Shown piece by piece: positions 33,544 to 43,016 of a DNA stretch of 64,000 nucleotides (position 1 is its first letter; every line of letters starts with the position of its first letter). Made by a program: the position numbers and the translations under genes. The notes beneath the pieces were generated by a model. It had not been told where the DNA came from. It made no database searches and saw only the letters and a list, made by a program, of their open reading frames with translations. This DNA is from Sphingobium bisphenolivorans (lineage in GTDB: Bacteria; Pseudomonadota; Alphaproteobacteria; Sphingomonadales; Sphingomonadaceae), in NCBI RefSeq assembly GCF_000412635.1, contig NZ_ASTG01000009.1:124001-188000 (forward strand). The letters are read 5' to 3'.

Positions 33544-34413
33544 ATGGCACATATCGCTTTTATCGGCCTGGGGGTCATGGGCGGCCCGATTGCCGGGCAT
33601 CTGGCAAAGGCGGGGCATCAACTCACCGTCTATAACCGGTCGATCGGAAAGGCGAAGAGCTGGGCGGAAGTCTATGGCGGCGCAGTCGCGGTCAGCCCCG
33701 CCAAGGCGGCCGAATTTGCGGATATCGTCATTAGCTGCGTGGGAACGGACGATGACCTGGCGCAAATCGCGCTCGGCCGCGACGGCGTGTTCCGGGTGAT
33801 GAAGCCGGGCGGCCTGTTCATCGACCACACCACTGTTTCCGCCCGCATCGCGCGCCAGCTGTTCGTGGAGGGCGAGAGCCTGGGCCTTCATTGCGTCGAT
33901 GCCCCGGTCTCCGGCGGACAGGCCGGGGCGGAAAACGGCCGCCTCTCCATCATGTGCGGTGGGACCGAGCCGGCGGTGGATGCCGCCAAGATCGTGATGC
34001 AGGCCTATGCCGCGCGCATCGTCCATGTCGGCGGCGCTGGCGCGGGCCAGACGACCAAGATGGTGAACCAGATCTGCATCGGCGGCGTGATCCAGGGCCT
34101 GGCCGAGGCATTGCGCTTCGCCCAGGCGGCCGAATTGAACCTCGACAAGGTGTTCGAAGCGATCTCCGGCGGCGCGGCGCAAAGCTGGCAGATGGACAAT
34201 CGCTGGAAGACGATGACGCAGGACAGCTTCGACTTCGGTTTTGCGGTGGACTGGATGCGCAAGGATCTGGGATTGGCGCTGGAGGAAGCGCGGGCCAATG
34301 GCGCGACGCTCCCGGTGACCGCGCTGATCGACCAATTTTATGCCGATGTTCAGGCAATGAGCGGCAGCCGGCAGGATACGAGCGCGCTGGTGCGGCGGAT
34401 CACGCGCGCATGA
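33544..34413 (+). CDS. Beta-hydroxyacid dehydrogenase family oxidoreductase
   Basis: This protein of about 289 residues belongs to the 3-hydroxyisobutyrate/tartronate semialdehyde dehydrogenase family. It has the Rossmann loop FIGLGVMGGPIAGHLAKAGH, the substrate loop DAPVSGGQAGAENG and the catalytic Lys in GAGQTTKMVNQ. The NRS following the second strand suggests NADP preference. It is cytosolic. The start at 33544 is tentative; an ATG three codons upstream is an alternative, and neither has an ideal ribosome-binding site. The amidohydrolase gene overlaps its stop by four bases. Confidence 0.88.
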   Translation: MAHIAFIGLGVMGGPIAGHLAKAGHQLTVYNRSIGKAKSWAEVYGGAVAVSPAKAAEFADIVISCVGTDDDLAQIALGRDGVFRVMKPGGLFIDHTTVSARIARQLFVEGESLGLHCVDAPVSGGQAGAENGRLSIMCGGTEPAVDAAKIVMQAYAARIVHVGGAGAGQTTKMVNQICIGGVIQGLAEALRFAQAAELNLDKVFEAISGGAAQSWQMDNRWKTMTQDSFDFGFAVDWMRKDLGLALEEARANGATLPVTALIDQFYADVQAMSGSRQDTSALVRRITRA

Positions 34414-36113
34414 AGTCTGGACTGCTCGCGGCGCTCGCCGCGCTCGCTCTGCCCGCACCCGCCCTTGAGGCGGGTGTCATCGACAATGTGAACGGCATCG
34501 CGCTTGACGCCAACGGCAGGCTGGTCCGCTTCGGCGCGCTGCTGATCGATGACGAAGGCAAGGTCGAAAGGCTGATCCCCGGCCGCTATGAGGCGCCGGC
34601 ACAGGCTCGCCCGAAGAAGCGCCGCAAGAACGACCCCTTGCCCACACAGCCCAAGGGGCTTGCCTTCAAGCTGGACGCAGGCGGCAAGACGCTGCTTCCC
34701 GGGCTGATCGACGCGCATGCGCATGTGATGAGCTATGGCCTCTCCCATATCACGCTCGACCTGTCCGGCACCCGGTCGCTAGCGGAGGCGCAGGCGAAGA
34801 TCCGGGCCTTCGCGGCAGCCAATACCGGCCGCAAGTGGATCATCGGCACCGGCTGGAATCAGGAACTTTGGGGGCTCGGCCGCTTCCCCACTGCGGCAGA
34901 ACTGGACGCGGCGGTCAGCGATGTTCCCGTCTGGCTGGAGCGCGTGGACGGTCATGCGGGCTGGGCCAACACAGCGGCGATGCGCGCGGCGAACGTCAGC
35001 GCAGCCAGCAAGGCTCCCCCCGGCGGCCGGATCGATATGGCGGCCGGCACGCCTTCGGGCGTGTTCGTCGACAAGGCGATGGACCTGATCCAGCGGGCGG
35101 TGCCCACGCCCGCTCCGAAGGACCGGGACATCGCGCTGGAAAAGGCGCAGCAGGCGCTGCTCCGTCAGGGCGTCACCGCCGTCGCGGACATGGGCACCAG
35201 TATCGAGGATTGGCAGGCCTTCCGCCGCTCCGCCGACCGGGGCGCGCTACGGGTGCGGATCATGGCTTACGCCGCCGGCATCGACAATATGGTGCTGATC
35301 GCCGGGCCGGAGCCGACGCCGTGGCTCTATGACGATCATCTGCGCATGGGCGGCGTGAAGCTCGGCCTCGACGGTGCGCTGGGGTCACGAGGCGCCTGGC
35401 TCAAGGCGGACTATGCCGATGCCGCAGGCCAGCGCGGCCTGTCTCTTATCCCGACCACGCAGCTCCGCAACATCATGAGCCGCGCGGCGATGGACAATTT
35501 CCAGGTCGCCGTGGACGCGGTCGGGGATGCAGCGAACAGCGAGTTGCTCGATGCGATCACCGAACTATCGCAAACCTACAAGGGCGACCGACGCTGGCGG
35601 ATCGAACATGCGCAGATCGTCGATCCCGCCGACCTGCCGCGCTTCAGCCAGAACGGCATCGTCGCATCGATGCAGCCCGCCCATGAAGCATCGGACTGGC
35701 GCATGGCCGTGGCGCGCATGGGGGAGGCGCGGCTGAAGGGCGCCTACGCCTGGAAGGCGATGCTCGACAACCGCGTCCCGCTCGCCTTCGGGTCGGATGC
35801 TCCGGTGGAAAGCCCCAATCCCTTCCCCGGCATCGCCACCGCCATGACGCGCGAGGACCGCTCCGGCCAGCCCGCCGGCGGCTGGACGCCCGAACAGCGG
35901 ATCAGCCTGGAGGCGGCGCTGGACGGCTTCACCCGGCAGGCCGCTTACGCCGCTTTCGCGGAAAAGCGTTTCGGCAGCCTCATTCCGGGTCAGCGCGCGG
36001 ACTTCATCCTGATCGACCGCGACATAACCACCGCACGCCCCGTCGATATCAGCACGACGCAAGTGCTGGAAACCTGGATCGGCGGCAAGCGCGTCTACAT
36101 GAAGGGCCAGTGA
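34410..36113 (+). CDS. Secreted amidohydrolase (YtcJ/amidohydrolase 3 type)
   Basis: This 567-residue metallohydrolase has a signal peptide (KSGLLAALAALALPAPALEAG). The amidohydrolase barrel has the first metal motif LIDAHAHVMSYG, Lys in MGGVKLGLDGALGS, EHAQIVD and the late Asp in FGSDAPVE. A stretch of basic residues (ARPKKRRKND, about residues 65-75) interrupts the N-terminal small domain. It should act in the periplasm on an amide, ester or related bond; the substrate is unknown. It overlaps the dehydrogenase stop (ATGA). Confidence 0.88.
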   Translation: MKSGLLAALAALALPAPALEAGVIDNVNGIALDANGRLVRFGALLIDDEGKVERLIPGRYEAPAQARPKKRRKNDPLPTQPKGLAFKLDAGGKTLLPGLIDAHAHVMSYGLSHITLDLSGTRSLAEAQAKIRAFAAANTGRKWIIGTGWNQELWGLGRFPTAAELDAAVSDVPVWLERVDGHAGWANTAAMRAANVSAASKAPPGGRIDMAAGTPSGVFVDKAMDLIQRAVPTPAPKDRDIALEKAQQALLRQGVTAVADMGTSIEDWQAFRRSADRGALRVRIMAYAAGIDNMVLIAGPEPTPWLYDDHLRMGGVKLGLDGALGSRGAWLKADYADAAGQRGLSLIPTTQLRNIMSRAAMDNFQVAVDAVGDAANSELLDAITELSQTYKGDRRWRIEHAQIVDPADLPRFSQNGIVASMQPAHEASDWRMAVARMGEARLKGAYAWKAMLDNRVPLAFGSDAPVESPNPFPGIATAMTREDRSGQPAGGWTPEQRISLEAALDGFTRQAAYAAFAEKRFGSLIPGQRADFILIDRDITTARPVDISTTQVLETWIGGKRVYMKGQ

Positions 36114-36119
36114 GGGCCG

Positions 36120-37862
36120 TTACAGCACGTCGCCCGCTGCGTTGAAGGCTTCTTCAGGCGTTGCGGGCAGCGGTGGCTGTACCGGCTTGTCGCACTCCGC
36201 TTCCTTCATATGGGCGCGCAGGGCGTCCATTCGGCCCAGGTTCCAACGCGCCAGCGGCACCCCAAGCGGGCGGAACTCGGCGCGGTCGAACAGCTCCACC
36301 ACATAGTTTCTGCACAGCGCATCCACCTGATCCAGCGTCAACATGCCAAGGTTCATGACCATAGGCTTGCCGGGCACGCCATTGCGGCCGCGCACGAGGT
36401 CGGTGACGTAAAGCCCGCCGCGCGGATCGACCAGCACGACATCGGCTTGCGATGCATCGATCATCCGGTGGCTCGCGGCATAAGGCGCGACGAACATATG
36501 CGTCCGCCACACCAGATAGGCGCTCACCATCAGGGTGATTCCAAAGCCTAAAAAGACGGGGCGCATCGCAGCAGTCCGAAAACGCGCCCAGCCCAGCCCC
36601 GCCAGCAGGCAGAAGGGTCCGATAAAGCCATGGGCGTAGCGATAGCCCCAGCCATAGCCCTGCGCCAACGCCAGCGCGCAACCAGCAAAGCAGCCCAGCG
36701 CCAGCGGCAGTGCGATCTCCTGCCCCCTGATCGCTTGCCGCCAGCGCATCGCGAGCACGCCAAGCGCCGCCAGCGGCACCATCAGGATGTTGTTCCAGGC
36801 AGCAAAGCGGCTGAGATTGACCAGCGGCTGCCAGCGGTCGCCGAGCCGCTCGAACAGGCTGCCCACCTTGTCCGCCACACCCGCTGACGGGCGAACGTCC
36901 GTCGGCTGCCCCAGCACATGGATGAGGAAGGCGGGCCACAGCTTCGCCCAGATGATGACGATGCCGACCAGCACCAATATGTGGAACGCCGCCGCCTTCC
37001 ACCGCCGGCCAAGCAGCATCCACAGGACGAAAGGTCCGATGAAGATGGGCGGGAAGTGCCATTGGTGAAGCCCTGCCGCGGCGAGCGCCACCACGCCCGC
37101 GCTGACATGCCCGGCCACGCCGCCGCGAAGCACCAGCGCCAGCCATACCATGTTAAGCGCGAAATGCCCCGTCATCGCATAGGGCGTCATCGCCGTCACC
37201 CAAAGCTGGGTCGATGAAAGCCCCAGCAGCATCGTGACCCACACGGCGTCCGGCCGATCCGGAAAGAGGTGCAACGCCACGCGCCAGAGCGCGAAAAGGC
37301 CCAGCATCAGCAGCGCGGGGCCCGCCAGATTGGGATCGCCCGCTTGCCAGAACAGCGCCTGGATCGCGCTGTTCACCGGCAGATAAGCCGCCGTCCAATA
37401 ATCGGCCGCGCCGAAGGGAGAGAAGAATTCGGGCATGATCGCCCGCCGATATCCCTCCCATTCCATCGGGATCGGCCGGGCCAGGAACCCCTCCCGCATA
37501 TAGGCAGCGGCAAAGCGCGCGACCTCCTCATCGCGGGAGATCGAATAGTCCTGAAACAAGAGATAATGCCCGGCCCATGCGATCAGCCCGAACAGGACGA
37601 TCACCGGCACCATCGTACGCGCGCGCGGGAGCGGCAGGCGCCAGCCGACCCCTTCCGCCCAGGGCGCGGCGAGCGCCAGCAGCAGTACCGCACCGAGCAG
37701 AACCGGAAAATCCTGATCCAGAAAGAGGATGACCGCCAGGCTGATGCCATGACGGTAGGTGACGTGCCACAGGAACGTCGCCCCCAACCACAGCGTCAGG
37801 CCGATCGCGCCTGCCAGAAAGAGGCGGCGGGCGTCGATCAGTCGCGTCCCCTCCCCCATCAT
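36120..37862 (-). CDS. Polytopic membrane protein at the end of the EPS cluster
   Basis: This 580-residue protein has about eleven transmembrane helices followed by a C-terminal soluble part of around 110 residues. The first periplasmic loop, with FQDYSISRDEEVARFAAAYMREG, recalls the GT-C Asp/Glu-rich loop of lipid-linked sugar transferases, but no firm family match is visible. The ATG at 37862 overlaps the FkbM stop by four bases. It is the last gene of the polysaccharide block and could be a GT-C enzyme or a polymer-modifying protein. Confidence 0.65.
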   Translation of the reverse strand: MMGEGTRLIDARRLFLAGAIGLTLWLGATFLWHVTYRHGISLAVILFLDQDFPVLLGAVLLLALAAPWAEGVGWRLPLPRARTMVPVIVLFGLIAWAGHYLLFQDYSISRDEEVARFAAAYMREGFLARPIPMEWEGYRRAIMPEFFSPFGAADYWTAAYLPVNSAIQALFWQAGDPNLAGPALLMLGLFALWRVALHLFPDRPDAVWVTMLLGLSSTQLWVTAMTPYAMTGHFALNMVWLALVLRGGVAGHVSAGVVALAAAGLHQWHFPPIFIGPFVLWMLLGRRWKAAAFHILVLVGIVIIWAKLWPAFLIHVLGQPTDVRPSAGVADKVGSLFERLGDRWQPLVNLSRFAAWNNILMVPLAALGVLAMRWRQAIRGQEIALPLALGCFAGCALALAQGYGWGYRYAHGFIGPFCLLAGLGWARFRTAAMRPVFLGFGITLMVSAYLVWRTHMFVAPYAASHRMIDASQADVVLVDPRGGLYVTDLVRGRNGVPGKPMVMNLGMLTLDQVDALCRNYVVELFDRAEFRPLGVPLARWNLGRMDALRAHMKEAECDKPVQPPLPATPEEAFNAAGDVL

Positions 37863-38611
37863 CGCGCCTGCGGCAGCAGCGCCTGGTTGATGAAGATGCC
37901 ATCCATCTCCACCAGCAGGGGGAAATGGCCCTTGTTGTTGGCGAAGAAAGCCGAAGGCACGAAGTCGCGCTCGGCAAGCCAATCGATCATCGCGCGATAG
38001 CTTGTTCCGCCCTCATAGATCGGCCGCACGCCGAGTTCCGTCTGCACCCCCCACATCTGCGCGAGGGCGGTTCCTGCCCCTTCGCAGACGGACAGGTCAT
38101 GGCCCTGCGTGTCCATCTTGAGGAAAGGCCGAGCAAAACCATGGGTGCGGCTCAGTTCCGAAAGCAGGCTCTCCAGCCGGCGGCATTGCATCTCAACCGT
38201 GCGCGTCACCTTGTTCCGCTCGGTGAAGATCGCGTCCTGCTGCTGCGAGGGAGCCTTCAATGAACTGAACTGATCGGCCGCCATGATGTTGAAGCGCGCC
38301 GGGCCATCGAAGTCGGAAAGCGCCATGTTGAACACATGCCATTTGCGATCCGACGCCGCCCGCTGGCCGAGTTCGGCGAATATATCCGGGTTGGGCTCAA
38401 AGGACAGGATCGTACCCCGGAAGCCCGCATCCTTGCGCAGCATCGTCGCATATTGGCCGCGATTGGCGCCCACGTCGAACACGCAATCGATGTCAAACGC
38501 GGTAAGGAACCGGCGGAGCGCCTGAACCTCGGGATATTGGTGAACCCGTCCCCTCAACGCCAACCGGACGGCCAGCGCGCGATCCCTCAGCTCACGGGCA
38601 TGACGGCTCAT
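37859..38611 (-). CDS. FkbM family methyltransferase
   Basis: This 250-residue SAM-dependent methyltransferase is of the FkbM type, which O-methylates sugars in capsules and other glycans. It has the SAM loop CVFDVGANRGQYATMLRKDAG, the acidic SFEPNPDIF and KMDTQGHDLSVCEGA. It sits between the GT4 and the membrane-protein genes with 4-base overlaps on both sides, so it is surely co-transcribed. It probably methylates a sugar of the exported polysaccharide. Confidence 0.9.
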   Translation of the reverse strand: MSRHARELRDRALAVRLALRGRVHQYPEVQALRRFLTAFDIDCVFDVGANRGQYATMLRKDAGFRGTILSFEPNPDIFAELGQRAASDRKWHVFNMALSDFDGPARFNIMAADQFSSLKAPSQQQDAIFTERNKVTRTVEMQCRRLESLLSELSRTHGFARPFLKMDTQGHDLSVCEGAGTALAQMWGVQTELGVRPIYEGGTSYRAMIDWLAERDFVPSAFFANNKGHFPLLVEMDGIFINQALLPQAR

Positions 38612-39753
38612 GCGCGTGCCGCCAGCACGGATCGATAGATGGCAATCGTCGCCAGCGCCATGTCCTTCCAGCTACCCATTGATTCCCCATATGCCCGCGC
38701 CTGTGCGCCCAGCGCCTGCCTGATGGCCGCGCTTTCTACGAGGGGCAAGAGCGCTTGCGCAAGCGCGGCCGCATTTCCAGCGGTCACTCGCGCGGCTACG
38801 GCTTCGGGCAGGCTGGCGAACATGCCGACATCGGACACCAGCATCGGTTTGCCATGATGCAGCGCCGACAGAAAGGCGCCGCTGGAATCGATATGGCGAT
38901 AAGGGAAGGCCAGAATGTCCGCCTTGCTCATATGCGCGCCCAGCCGGGGTTCGGTGAGGAAGCCGAGATCGGTGATCAGTCGCTCACCAAAACCCGCGGC
39001 ACGGACGCTGTCCAGTAGGGGCGCGATGTCCATGAAGGGCTTGCCGGCGAGCGCGAGTTCGAACCGGTGACCGGTGCGCCAGAGCGTGAGGCAAGCTTCG
39101 ATCAGCAGATCCACGCCCTTATAGGGGCGGATGGTGCCGAAGAAGAGGATGCGCGGCACGATCGGATCGGGCACCTGCGCCAGATCGGCCGTGCCCGCCG
39201 GAGCCAGTTGCATCGGCGGGTGGGGCGTCACATGGATGCGGCCAGCCTCCAAGCCCTGATTGAGCAGAGCGGCGCGCGTCGTTTCGCCATGCACGATCAG
39301 CGCGTCGAACATGTCGAGCAACGCGCGATAGCCCCTGCCCTGCAGCCCGGCGTCGGCATGATAGGCGTCTGCGTTATGGACGGTGTGAACCAGCGCGGTC
39401 CGACCCTTCACACGCTTCAGCAACATCCGGTCGGCCGGCGCCAGTGGCAGCCACTGGAAATGAACCACGTCGGTTTCCGCGAGCGGGCCTATGCTGCCGA
39501 AGGCGCAGCCCAGCCCATATTCGGCCGCCTTGACCAGGCGGAAAGCGCGACCCTCGCCCAGGCGGCTGCGTAACGCTTCGCTGCGGCGGAAGAAGTGGGG
39601 AGCATAATCATAAGCGTGGGGCGTGATGGCATCGGTCGGCCGCGTCGGCCGGGCCAGCAGCGTGGTCTCGACCCCCGCTGCGCCCAGCGCCCGACAGAGG
39701 CTGTCATCATAGCGCCCGGTGAAGAGCGATGGATCGCACATCACGACCTTCAT
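38608..39753 (-). CDS. Glycosyltransferase family 4 protein of EPS cluster
   Basis: This 381-residue GT-B enzyme shows the donor-domain motifs HPPMQLAP, LFFGTIRPYKGVDLLIEA and FPYRHIDSSGAFLSALHHGKPML, the last replacing the usual E-x7-E. The N-terminal half has VHFQWLPL and VHTVHN. It likely adds one sugar of the repeat unit on undecaprenyl phosphate. Neighbouring genes overlap by four bases at each end. Confidence 0.87.
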   Translation of the reverse strand: MKVVMCDPSLFTGRYDDSLCRALGAAGVETTLLARPTRPTDAITPHAYDYAPHFFRRSEALRSRLGEGRAFRLVKAAEYGLGCAFGSIGPLAETDVVHFQWLPLAPADRMLLKRVKGRTALVHTVHNADAYHADAGLQGRGYRALLDMFDALIVHGETTRAALLNQGLEAGRIHVTPHPPMQLAPAGTADLAQVPDPIVPRILFFGTIRPYKGVDLLIEACLTLWRTGHRFELALAGKPFMDIAPLLDSVRAAGFGERLITDLGFLTEPRLGAHMSKADILAFPYRHIDSSGAFLSALHHGKPMLVSDVGMFASLPEAVAARVTAGNAAALAQALLPLVESAAIRQALGAQARAYGESMGSWKDMALATIAIYRSVLAARA

Positions 39754-41069
39754 GCCGCCGCCCTCATCAGACGCCGCAGCGACACGGAATGCAGGCAGGC
39801 CGCCACCACCAAGGTCAGCGTGTAAAGGCTGAGGAACGGCAGGTCGAACGCCTCCCCCGCCACGATCCGGGCAATCGGCACGCTCAAGAGTGAGCCGGCA
39901 AGGAAAGGCAGCGACCGTTTCAGCAGATGGCCAAATCGCCCCAGCGCGGCTTGCACATAAACCGAGACACAGATCACCGCGAGGGCGATCAGCGCCCCAT
40001 CGATCAGCAGCAGGTCGATCCGTCCGATTGCCGCCCGGCCAGCGAACAGCCGTTCGAAAATCCAGCCGCCAAACAGCAGCAGCGCGGCGGAAGCGCCTGT
40101 GGCGAAAAACAGGGCCATTCCCAGTGCGCGGAGCATCAACTGACGCAGGCGCGCCCCCTCTTTCGCATGATAGGCGCGGGTGATGCGCGGCAGCGCTGCC
40201 TCTACCGTGGCGCGGACCAGCATCGAGAGCGCGCGCGACATCTTGAAGAAAAAGTCGAAGATCAGCATCGGCCGCGCATCCTGGGACGCCAGCGCGATGG
40301 TGAAATAGGGGGCGTTATAGGCGACGATGTCGGACAGGGTGAAGGCCGCCGATGCGCCGATATCGCGCAGATAATGCGCGCGCACATGCCCTCCGCCGAC
40401 GCGGAAGGACAGCCAGTGCTCCACGTCCATGCGCAGCCGCCGATGAACGAGCGCGATCGCATAGCCGATCACCGCAATGCTGACGACGAGCTGCAACGCC
40501 ACCGACACGCGCGCATCGAGGCCGCGCAGGATCAGCAGCAGCAACGCGATGGTGATCACCCGCCGCAGACAGTCGAGCGCCTCCCACAGGAAATTGCCGT
40601 CCACCGCCGCCAACGCCCGCTTGGCGAGCAGCGCGGGCAGGTTGAGGCAGGCCGAAAGGAAGAACAGCAGGAACAGCAACGGCATGCCCGTCTGCAAAGC
40701 GCCAGCCGCCAGCGCGATCACCAATATCGCCAGCCCGCCGAGGATCAGCAGCGCCAGGAAGAGGAAGAGCACACCCATCTCCTCCAGCCGGAAGCCGCCC
40801 ACATCCTCCTTGCCGAGGCCGAGCCAATGCCGCCGCAGCCGCGCATAGATGATGCTGGTCAGGCCGAATTCTGCCGAAATGGTGAAATTGCCGAACGCAA
40901 CCAGCAGCAGGAAAGCTTGAAACTCCCCCAGGGGCAAGGCGCGCACGAACACATAGGTGACGGCGAACCCCCAGATCAGCGTCAGGCCGACATTAGCGAG
41001 CTTGATCAGCGCGAGGACGCGGGCCGAACCTTCCATCCGGCCCAGCGCCCTGCCGAGCGGCTTGCTCAC
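39750..41069 (-). CDS. Wzx-type polysaccharide flippase
   Basis: This 439-residue protein has about twelve transmembrane helices. The MATE/oligosaccharide-flippase pattern begins VLALIKLANVGLTLIWGFAVTYVFVRALPLGEFQAFLL. It should flip lipid-linked oligosaccharide across the inner membrane. The GTG at 41069 overlaps the methyltransferase stop (GTGA). A Wzy-type polymerase has not been identified in the window; the polytopic protein at 36120-37862 is a candidate. Confidence 0.85.
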   Translation of the reverse strand: MSKPLGRALGRMEGSARVLALIKLANVGLTLIWGFAVTYVFVRALPLGEFQAFLLLVAFGNFTISAEFGLTSIIYARLRRHWLGLGKEDVGGFRLEEMGVLFLFLALLILGGLAILVIALAAGALQTGMPLLFLLFFLSACLNLPALLAKRALAAVDGNFLWEALDCLRRVITIALLLLILRGLDARVSVALQLVVSIAVIGYAIALVHRRLRMDVEHWLSFRVGGGHVRAHYLRDIGASAAFTLSDIVAYNAPYFTIALASQDARPMLIFDFFFKMSRALSMLVRATVEAALPRITRAYHAKEGARLRQLMLRALGMALFFATGASAALLLFGGWIFERLFAGRAAIGRIDLLLIDGALIALAVICVSVYVQAALGRFGHLLKRSLPFLAGSLLSVPIARIVAGEAFDLPFLSLYTLTLVVAACLHSVSLRRLMRAAA

Positions 41070-41857
41070 TGCGCGGCTGTTCCCAGCGGCTTGCGAGCGC
41101 GGAACAGCCGATCATCCAGCGCGAAGAAATGGCGGACGTCGGGATCGATCCCGCTAGCGTCGATCTCTTCCAGTTCGAAGCCGGCTGCCCGGATACGGTC
41201 GGCAAAGTCCAAACCATATTGGCGCACATGGTCCCACTGGCCGAAACGCCGTTCGCGCTCGCGCGGGGGAATGTCGAAGCTTCCGTCTTCGGTCGGCCTG
41301 TCCCATAATGGCACGATCAGCCACGCCTCCCCACCTGGCTTCAGCGCGCGATGAATATTACGCAGCACCGCATGATCGTCCGGCACATGCTCCATCACAT
41401 GGCTGGCGTAAAAGAGGTCGTAGCGCTCCTTCTCGGCGAGCGCCATCAGGTCGACGCGGCGCATGTTCGGCACCTGATAGCGCGCCGGGTCGAGATCGGC
41501 CGGTGTATAATCGGCGGCGGCGGAGAAACGCCGCACCAGGCTGCCTTCATTGGGCGCCATGTGGAGCACGGCGCCCTGCTCCGGCACTATCAGCACCTTA
41601 CCCTCGATCAGATGGTTCATCAGCCGCTCGCGCGGGGAAGCGCCGCAGCGCGGGCAACCCCATTCGGCATTGTCGCCATAGCGGAAGAAGCCGACCACCG
41701 CCTGACCGCAGGCGGGACAGCCTCGGTTCGCCCGGGCGCCCAGCGCCTTGCGCACGGCCAGCAGGGTGCGGGTCAGATGCTTGCCGGCGGCCTTCGCCAC
41801 CCGCTGGAAAGTGATCACGCCATCGGCTCCGCTCAATCTTCGGATGCGCCTATACAA
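41066..41857 (-). CDS. Zinc-ribbon class I SAM methyltransferase
   Basis: This 263-residue protein starts with a zinc ribbon, Cys-x2-Cys (CPACG) followed 20 residues later by CPRCG. A class I methyltransferase domain follows, with ADLDPARY for the SAM acidic residue and FYASHVMEHVPDDHAVLRNIHRALKPGGEAWL for the post-motif helix. The classical GxGxG loop is replaced by LHMAPNEGSL, as in several sugar or lipid methyltransferases. The start, TTG at 41857, is uncertain; a later GTG is possible. Its role in the glycan pathway is inferred from position. Confidence 0.82.
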   Translation of the reverse strand: MYRRIRRLSGADGVITFQRVAKAAGKHLTRTLLAVRKALGARANRGCPACGQAVVGFFRYGDNAEWGCPRCGASPRERLMNHLIEGKVLIVPEQGAVLHMAPNEGSLVRRFSAAADYTPADLDPARYQVPNMRRVDLMALAEKERYDLFYASHVMEHVPDDHAVLRNIHRALKPGGEAWLIVPLWDRPTEDGSFDIPPRERERRFGQWDHVRQYGLDFADRIRAAGFELEEIDASGIDPDVRHFFALDDRLFRARKPLGTAAQ

Positions 41858-41882
41858 TATGCCGCCGCTTTGGCGAGAGGGA

Positions 41883-43016
41883 TCAGCGCGACTTGGCCGG
41901 ATTCCAGATGGTGACGGTCCGCCCGCTCATGCCCTTGACCACGCCTTGCAGGGTGGCGGCATAGGCGATCATGATGTCCACCAGTGCCGCAAAAGGCCCG
42001 CTTTTCGAACGCAGCCCGATCCACAGCACGAAGACGATGCCGAGGCCCCCCACCATGTAAAGCGCGGGCGAAATGCGCATCGCCAATGTTCCCGCCGCCA
42101 CTGCGCCGGTCAGGATGAATAGGCCGCCGAACCAGCGCACGATCTTGCGCGAGGCATATTTGAAGCGGTCGATGCCTGCCATCTGCCGCAGTTGCGGCCT
42201 CAGATGCGCATGGGTGTGCCAGCTGCGCGCCGCGATCCTGACCTTGCGCCGATATTCGTCACTACGCCCCGCCACCAGCCGCTCGCGCGCGATGACATCT
42301 TTCGCTTTCACCAACCGCCCGCCGGCAAAGACGACCGCCATCGAGACGGTGAGGTCGTCAAGCACGCTGTCGGGAAAGGATGGATAAAGCGCGCGCCTGA
42401 TCGAGAAGATCGACCCATCCGCGCCCAGCACATTGCCGGTGCGCGATTCCTCGTCCTTCAGCCGCTCCTCGATCCGCCAGTAGAGCGATCCAACCGACGC
42501 GGTCGCGCTCTCCCCCTCCCCGATATAGTGCAGCGACCCCAGCACGCCGCCAATCTCGGGATCGGCATAGCGAGCCAGCAGATTGTCAATGGCGTCGGCG
42601 TCCAGCAGCACATTGGCGTCGGTGAAGATCAGCACTTCACCCCGCGCCCGCGCCGCAAGCTGCTTCATCCCGTGCGCCTTGCCGCTCCGCCCCGGCCCTT
42701 GCACCAGTGTCACCAGATCGCCGCGCGCCCTGATCTGCGCCGCCGTATCGTCACTCGATCCGTCATCGAAGGCCAGGATTTCCAGATCGGGGTGCCGCGC
42801 CTTCAGCATGGCAAGATTGGCCAGCTTCTCCGGCATCGCTGCCGCCTCATTATAGGCGCAGAAGAGCAGCGAGGCGGTCGGCGCCGCACCCGCGAGCGGA
42901 TGTTCAGCCCGCGTCGGCAGCAACCGCAGGATCAGCGGATAGAAGAGGAACGGCCAGGCCACCGCCGCGAGCGACAGCAGCAGGACGCCCCCCGCGATCA
43001 GGTCGATGCCGCTCAT
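41883..43016 (-). CDS. Glycosyltransferase family 2, membrane
   Basis: This 377-residue GT2 enzyme has one N-terminal transmembrane helix, a GT-A domain and about three C-terminal helices. The nucleotide-sugar motifs are CAYNEAAAMPEKLANL, AFDDGSSDDT and FTDANVLLDADA; the acceptor region holds DGSIFSIRRAL and LDDLTVSMAV. The layout resembles EPS chain-extending or priming-step glycosyltransferases. Its ATG overlaps the upstream transferase stop by one base. Confidence 0.9.
   Translation of the reverse strand: MSGIDLIAGGVLLLSLAAVAWPFLFYPLILRLLPTRAEHPLAGAAPTASLLFCAYNEAAAMPEKLANLAMLKARHPDLEILAFDDGSSDDTAAQIRARGDLVTLVQGPGRSGKAHGMKQLAARARGEVLIFTDANVLLDADAIDNLLARYADPEIGGVLGSLHYIGEGESATASVGSLYWRIEERLKDEESRTGNVLGADGSIFSIRRALYPSFPDSVLDDLTVSMAVVFAGGRLVKAKDVIARERLVAGRSDEYRRKVRIAARSWHTHAHLRPQLRQMAGIDRFKYASRKIVRWFGGLFILTGAVAAGTLAMRISPALYMVGGLGIVFVLWIGLRSKSGPFAALVDIMIAYAATLQGVVKGMSGRTVTIWNPAKSR

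Noticed and set aside
39927-41354. Open frame of 475 codons opposite the flippase and methyltransferase
   Set aside because: Gln/Arg-rich shadow frame. The opposite strand has transmembrane segments in the correct frame for a Wzx protein.
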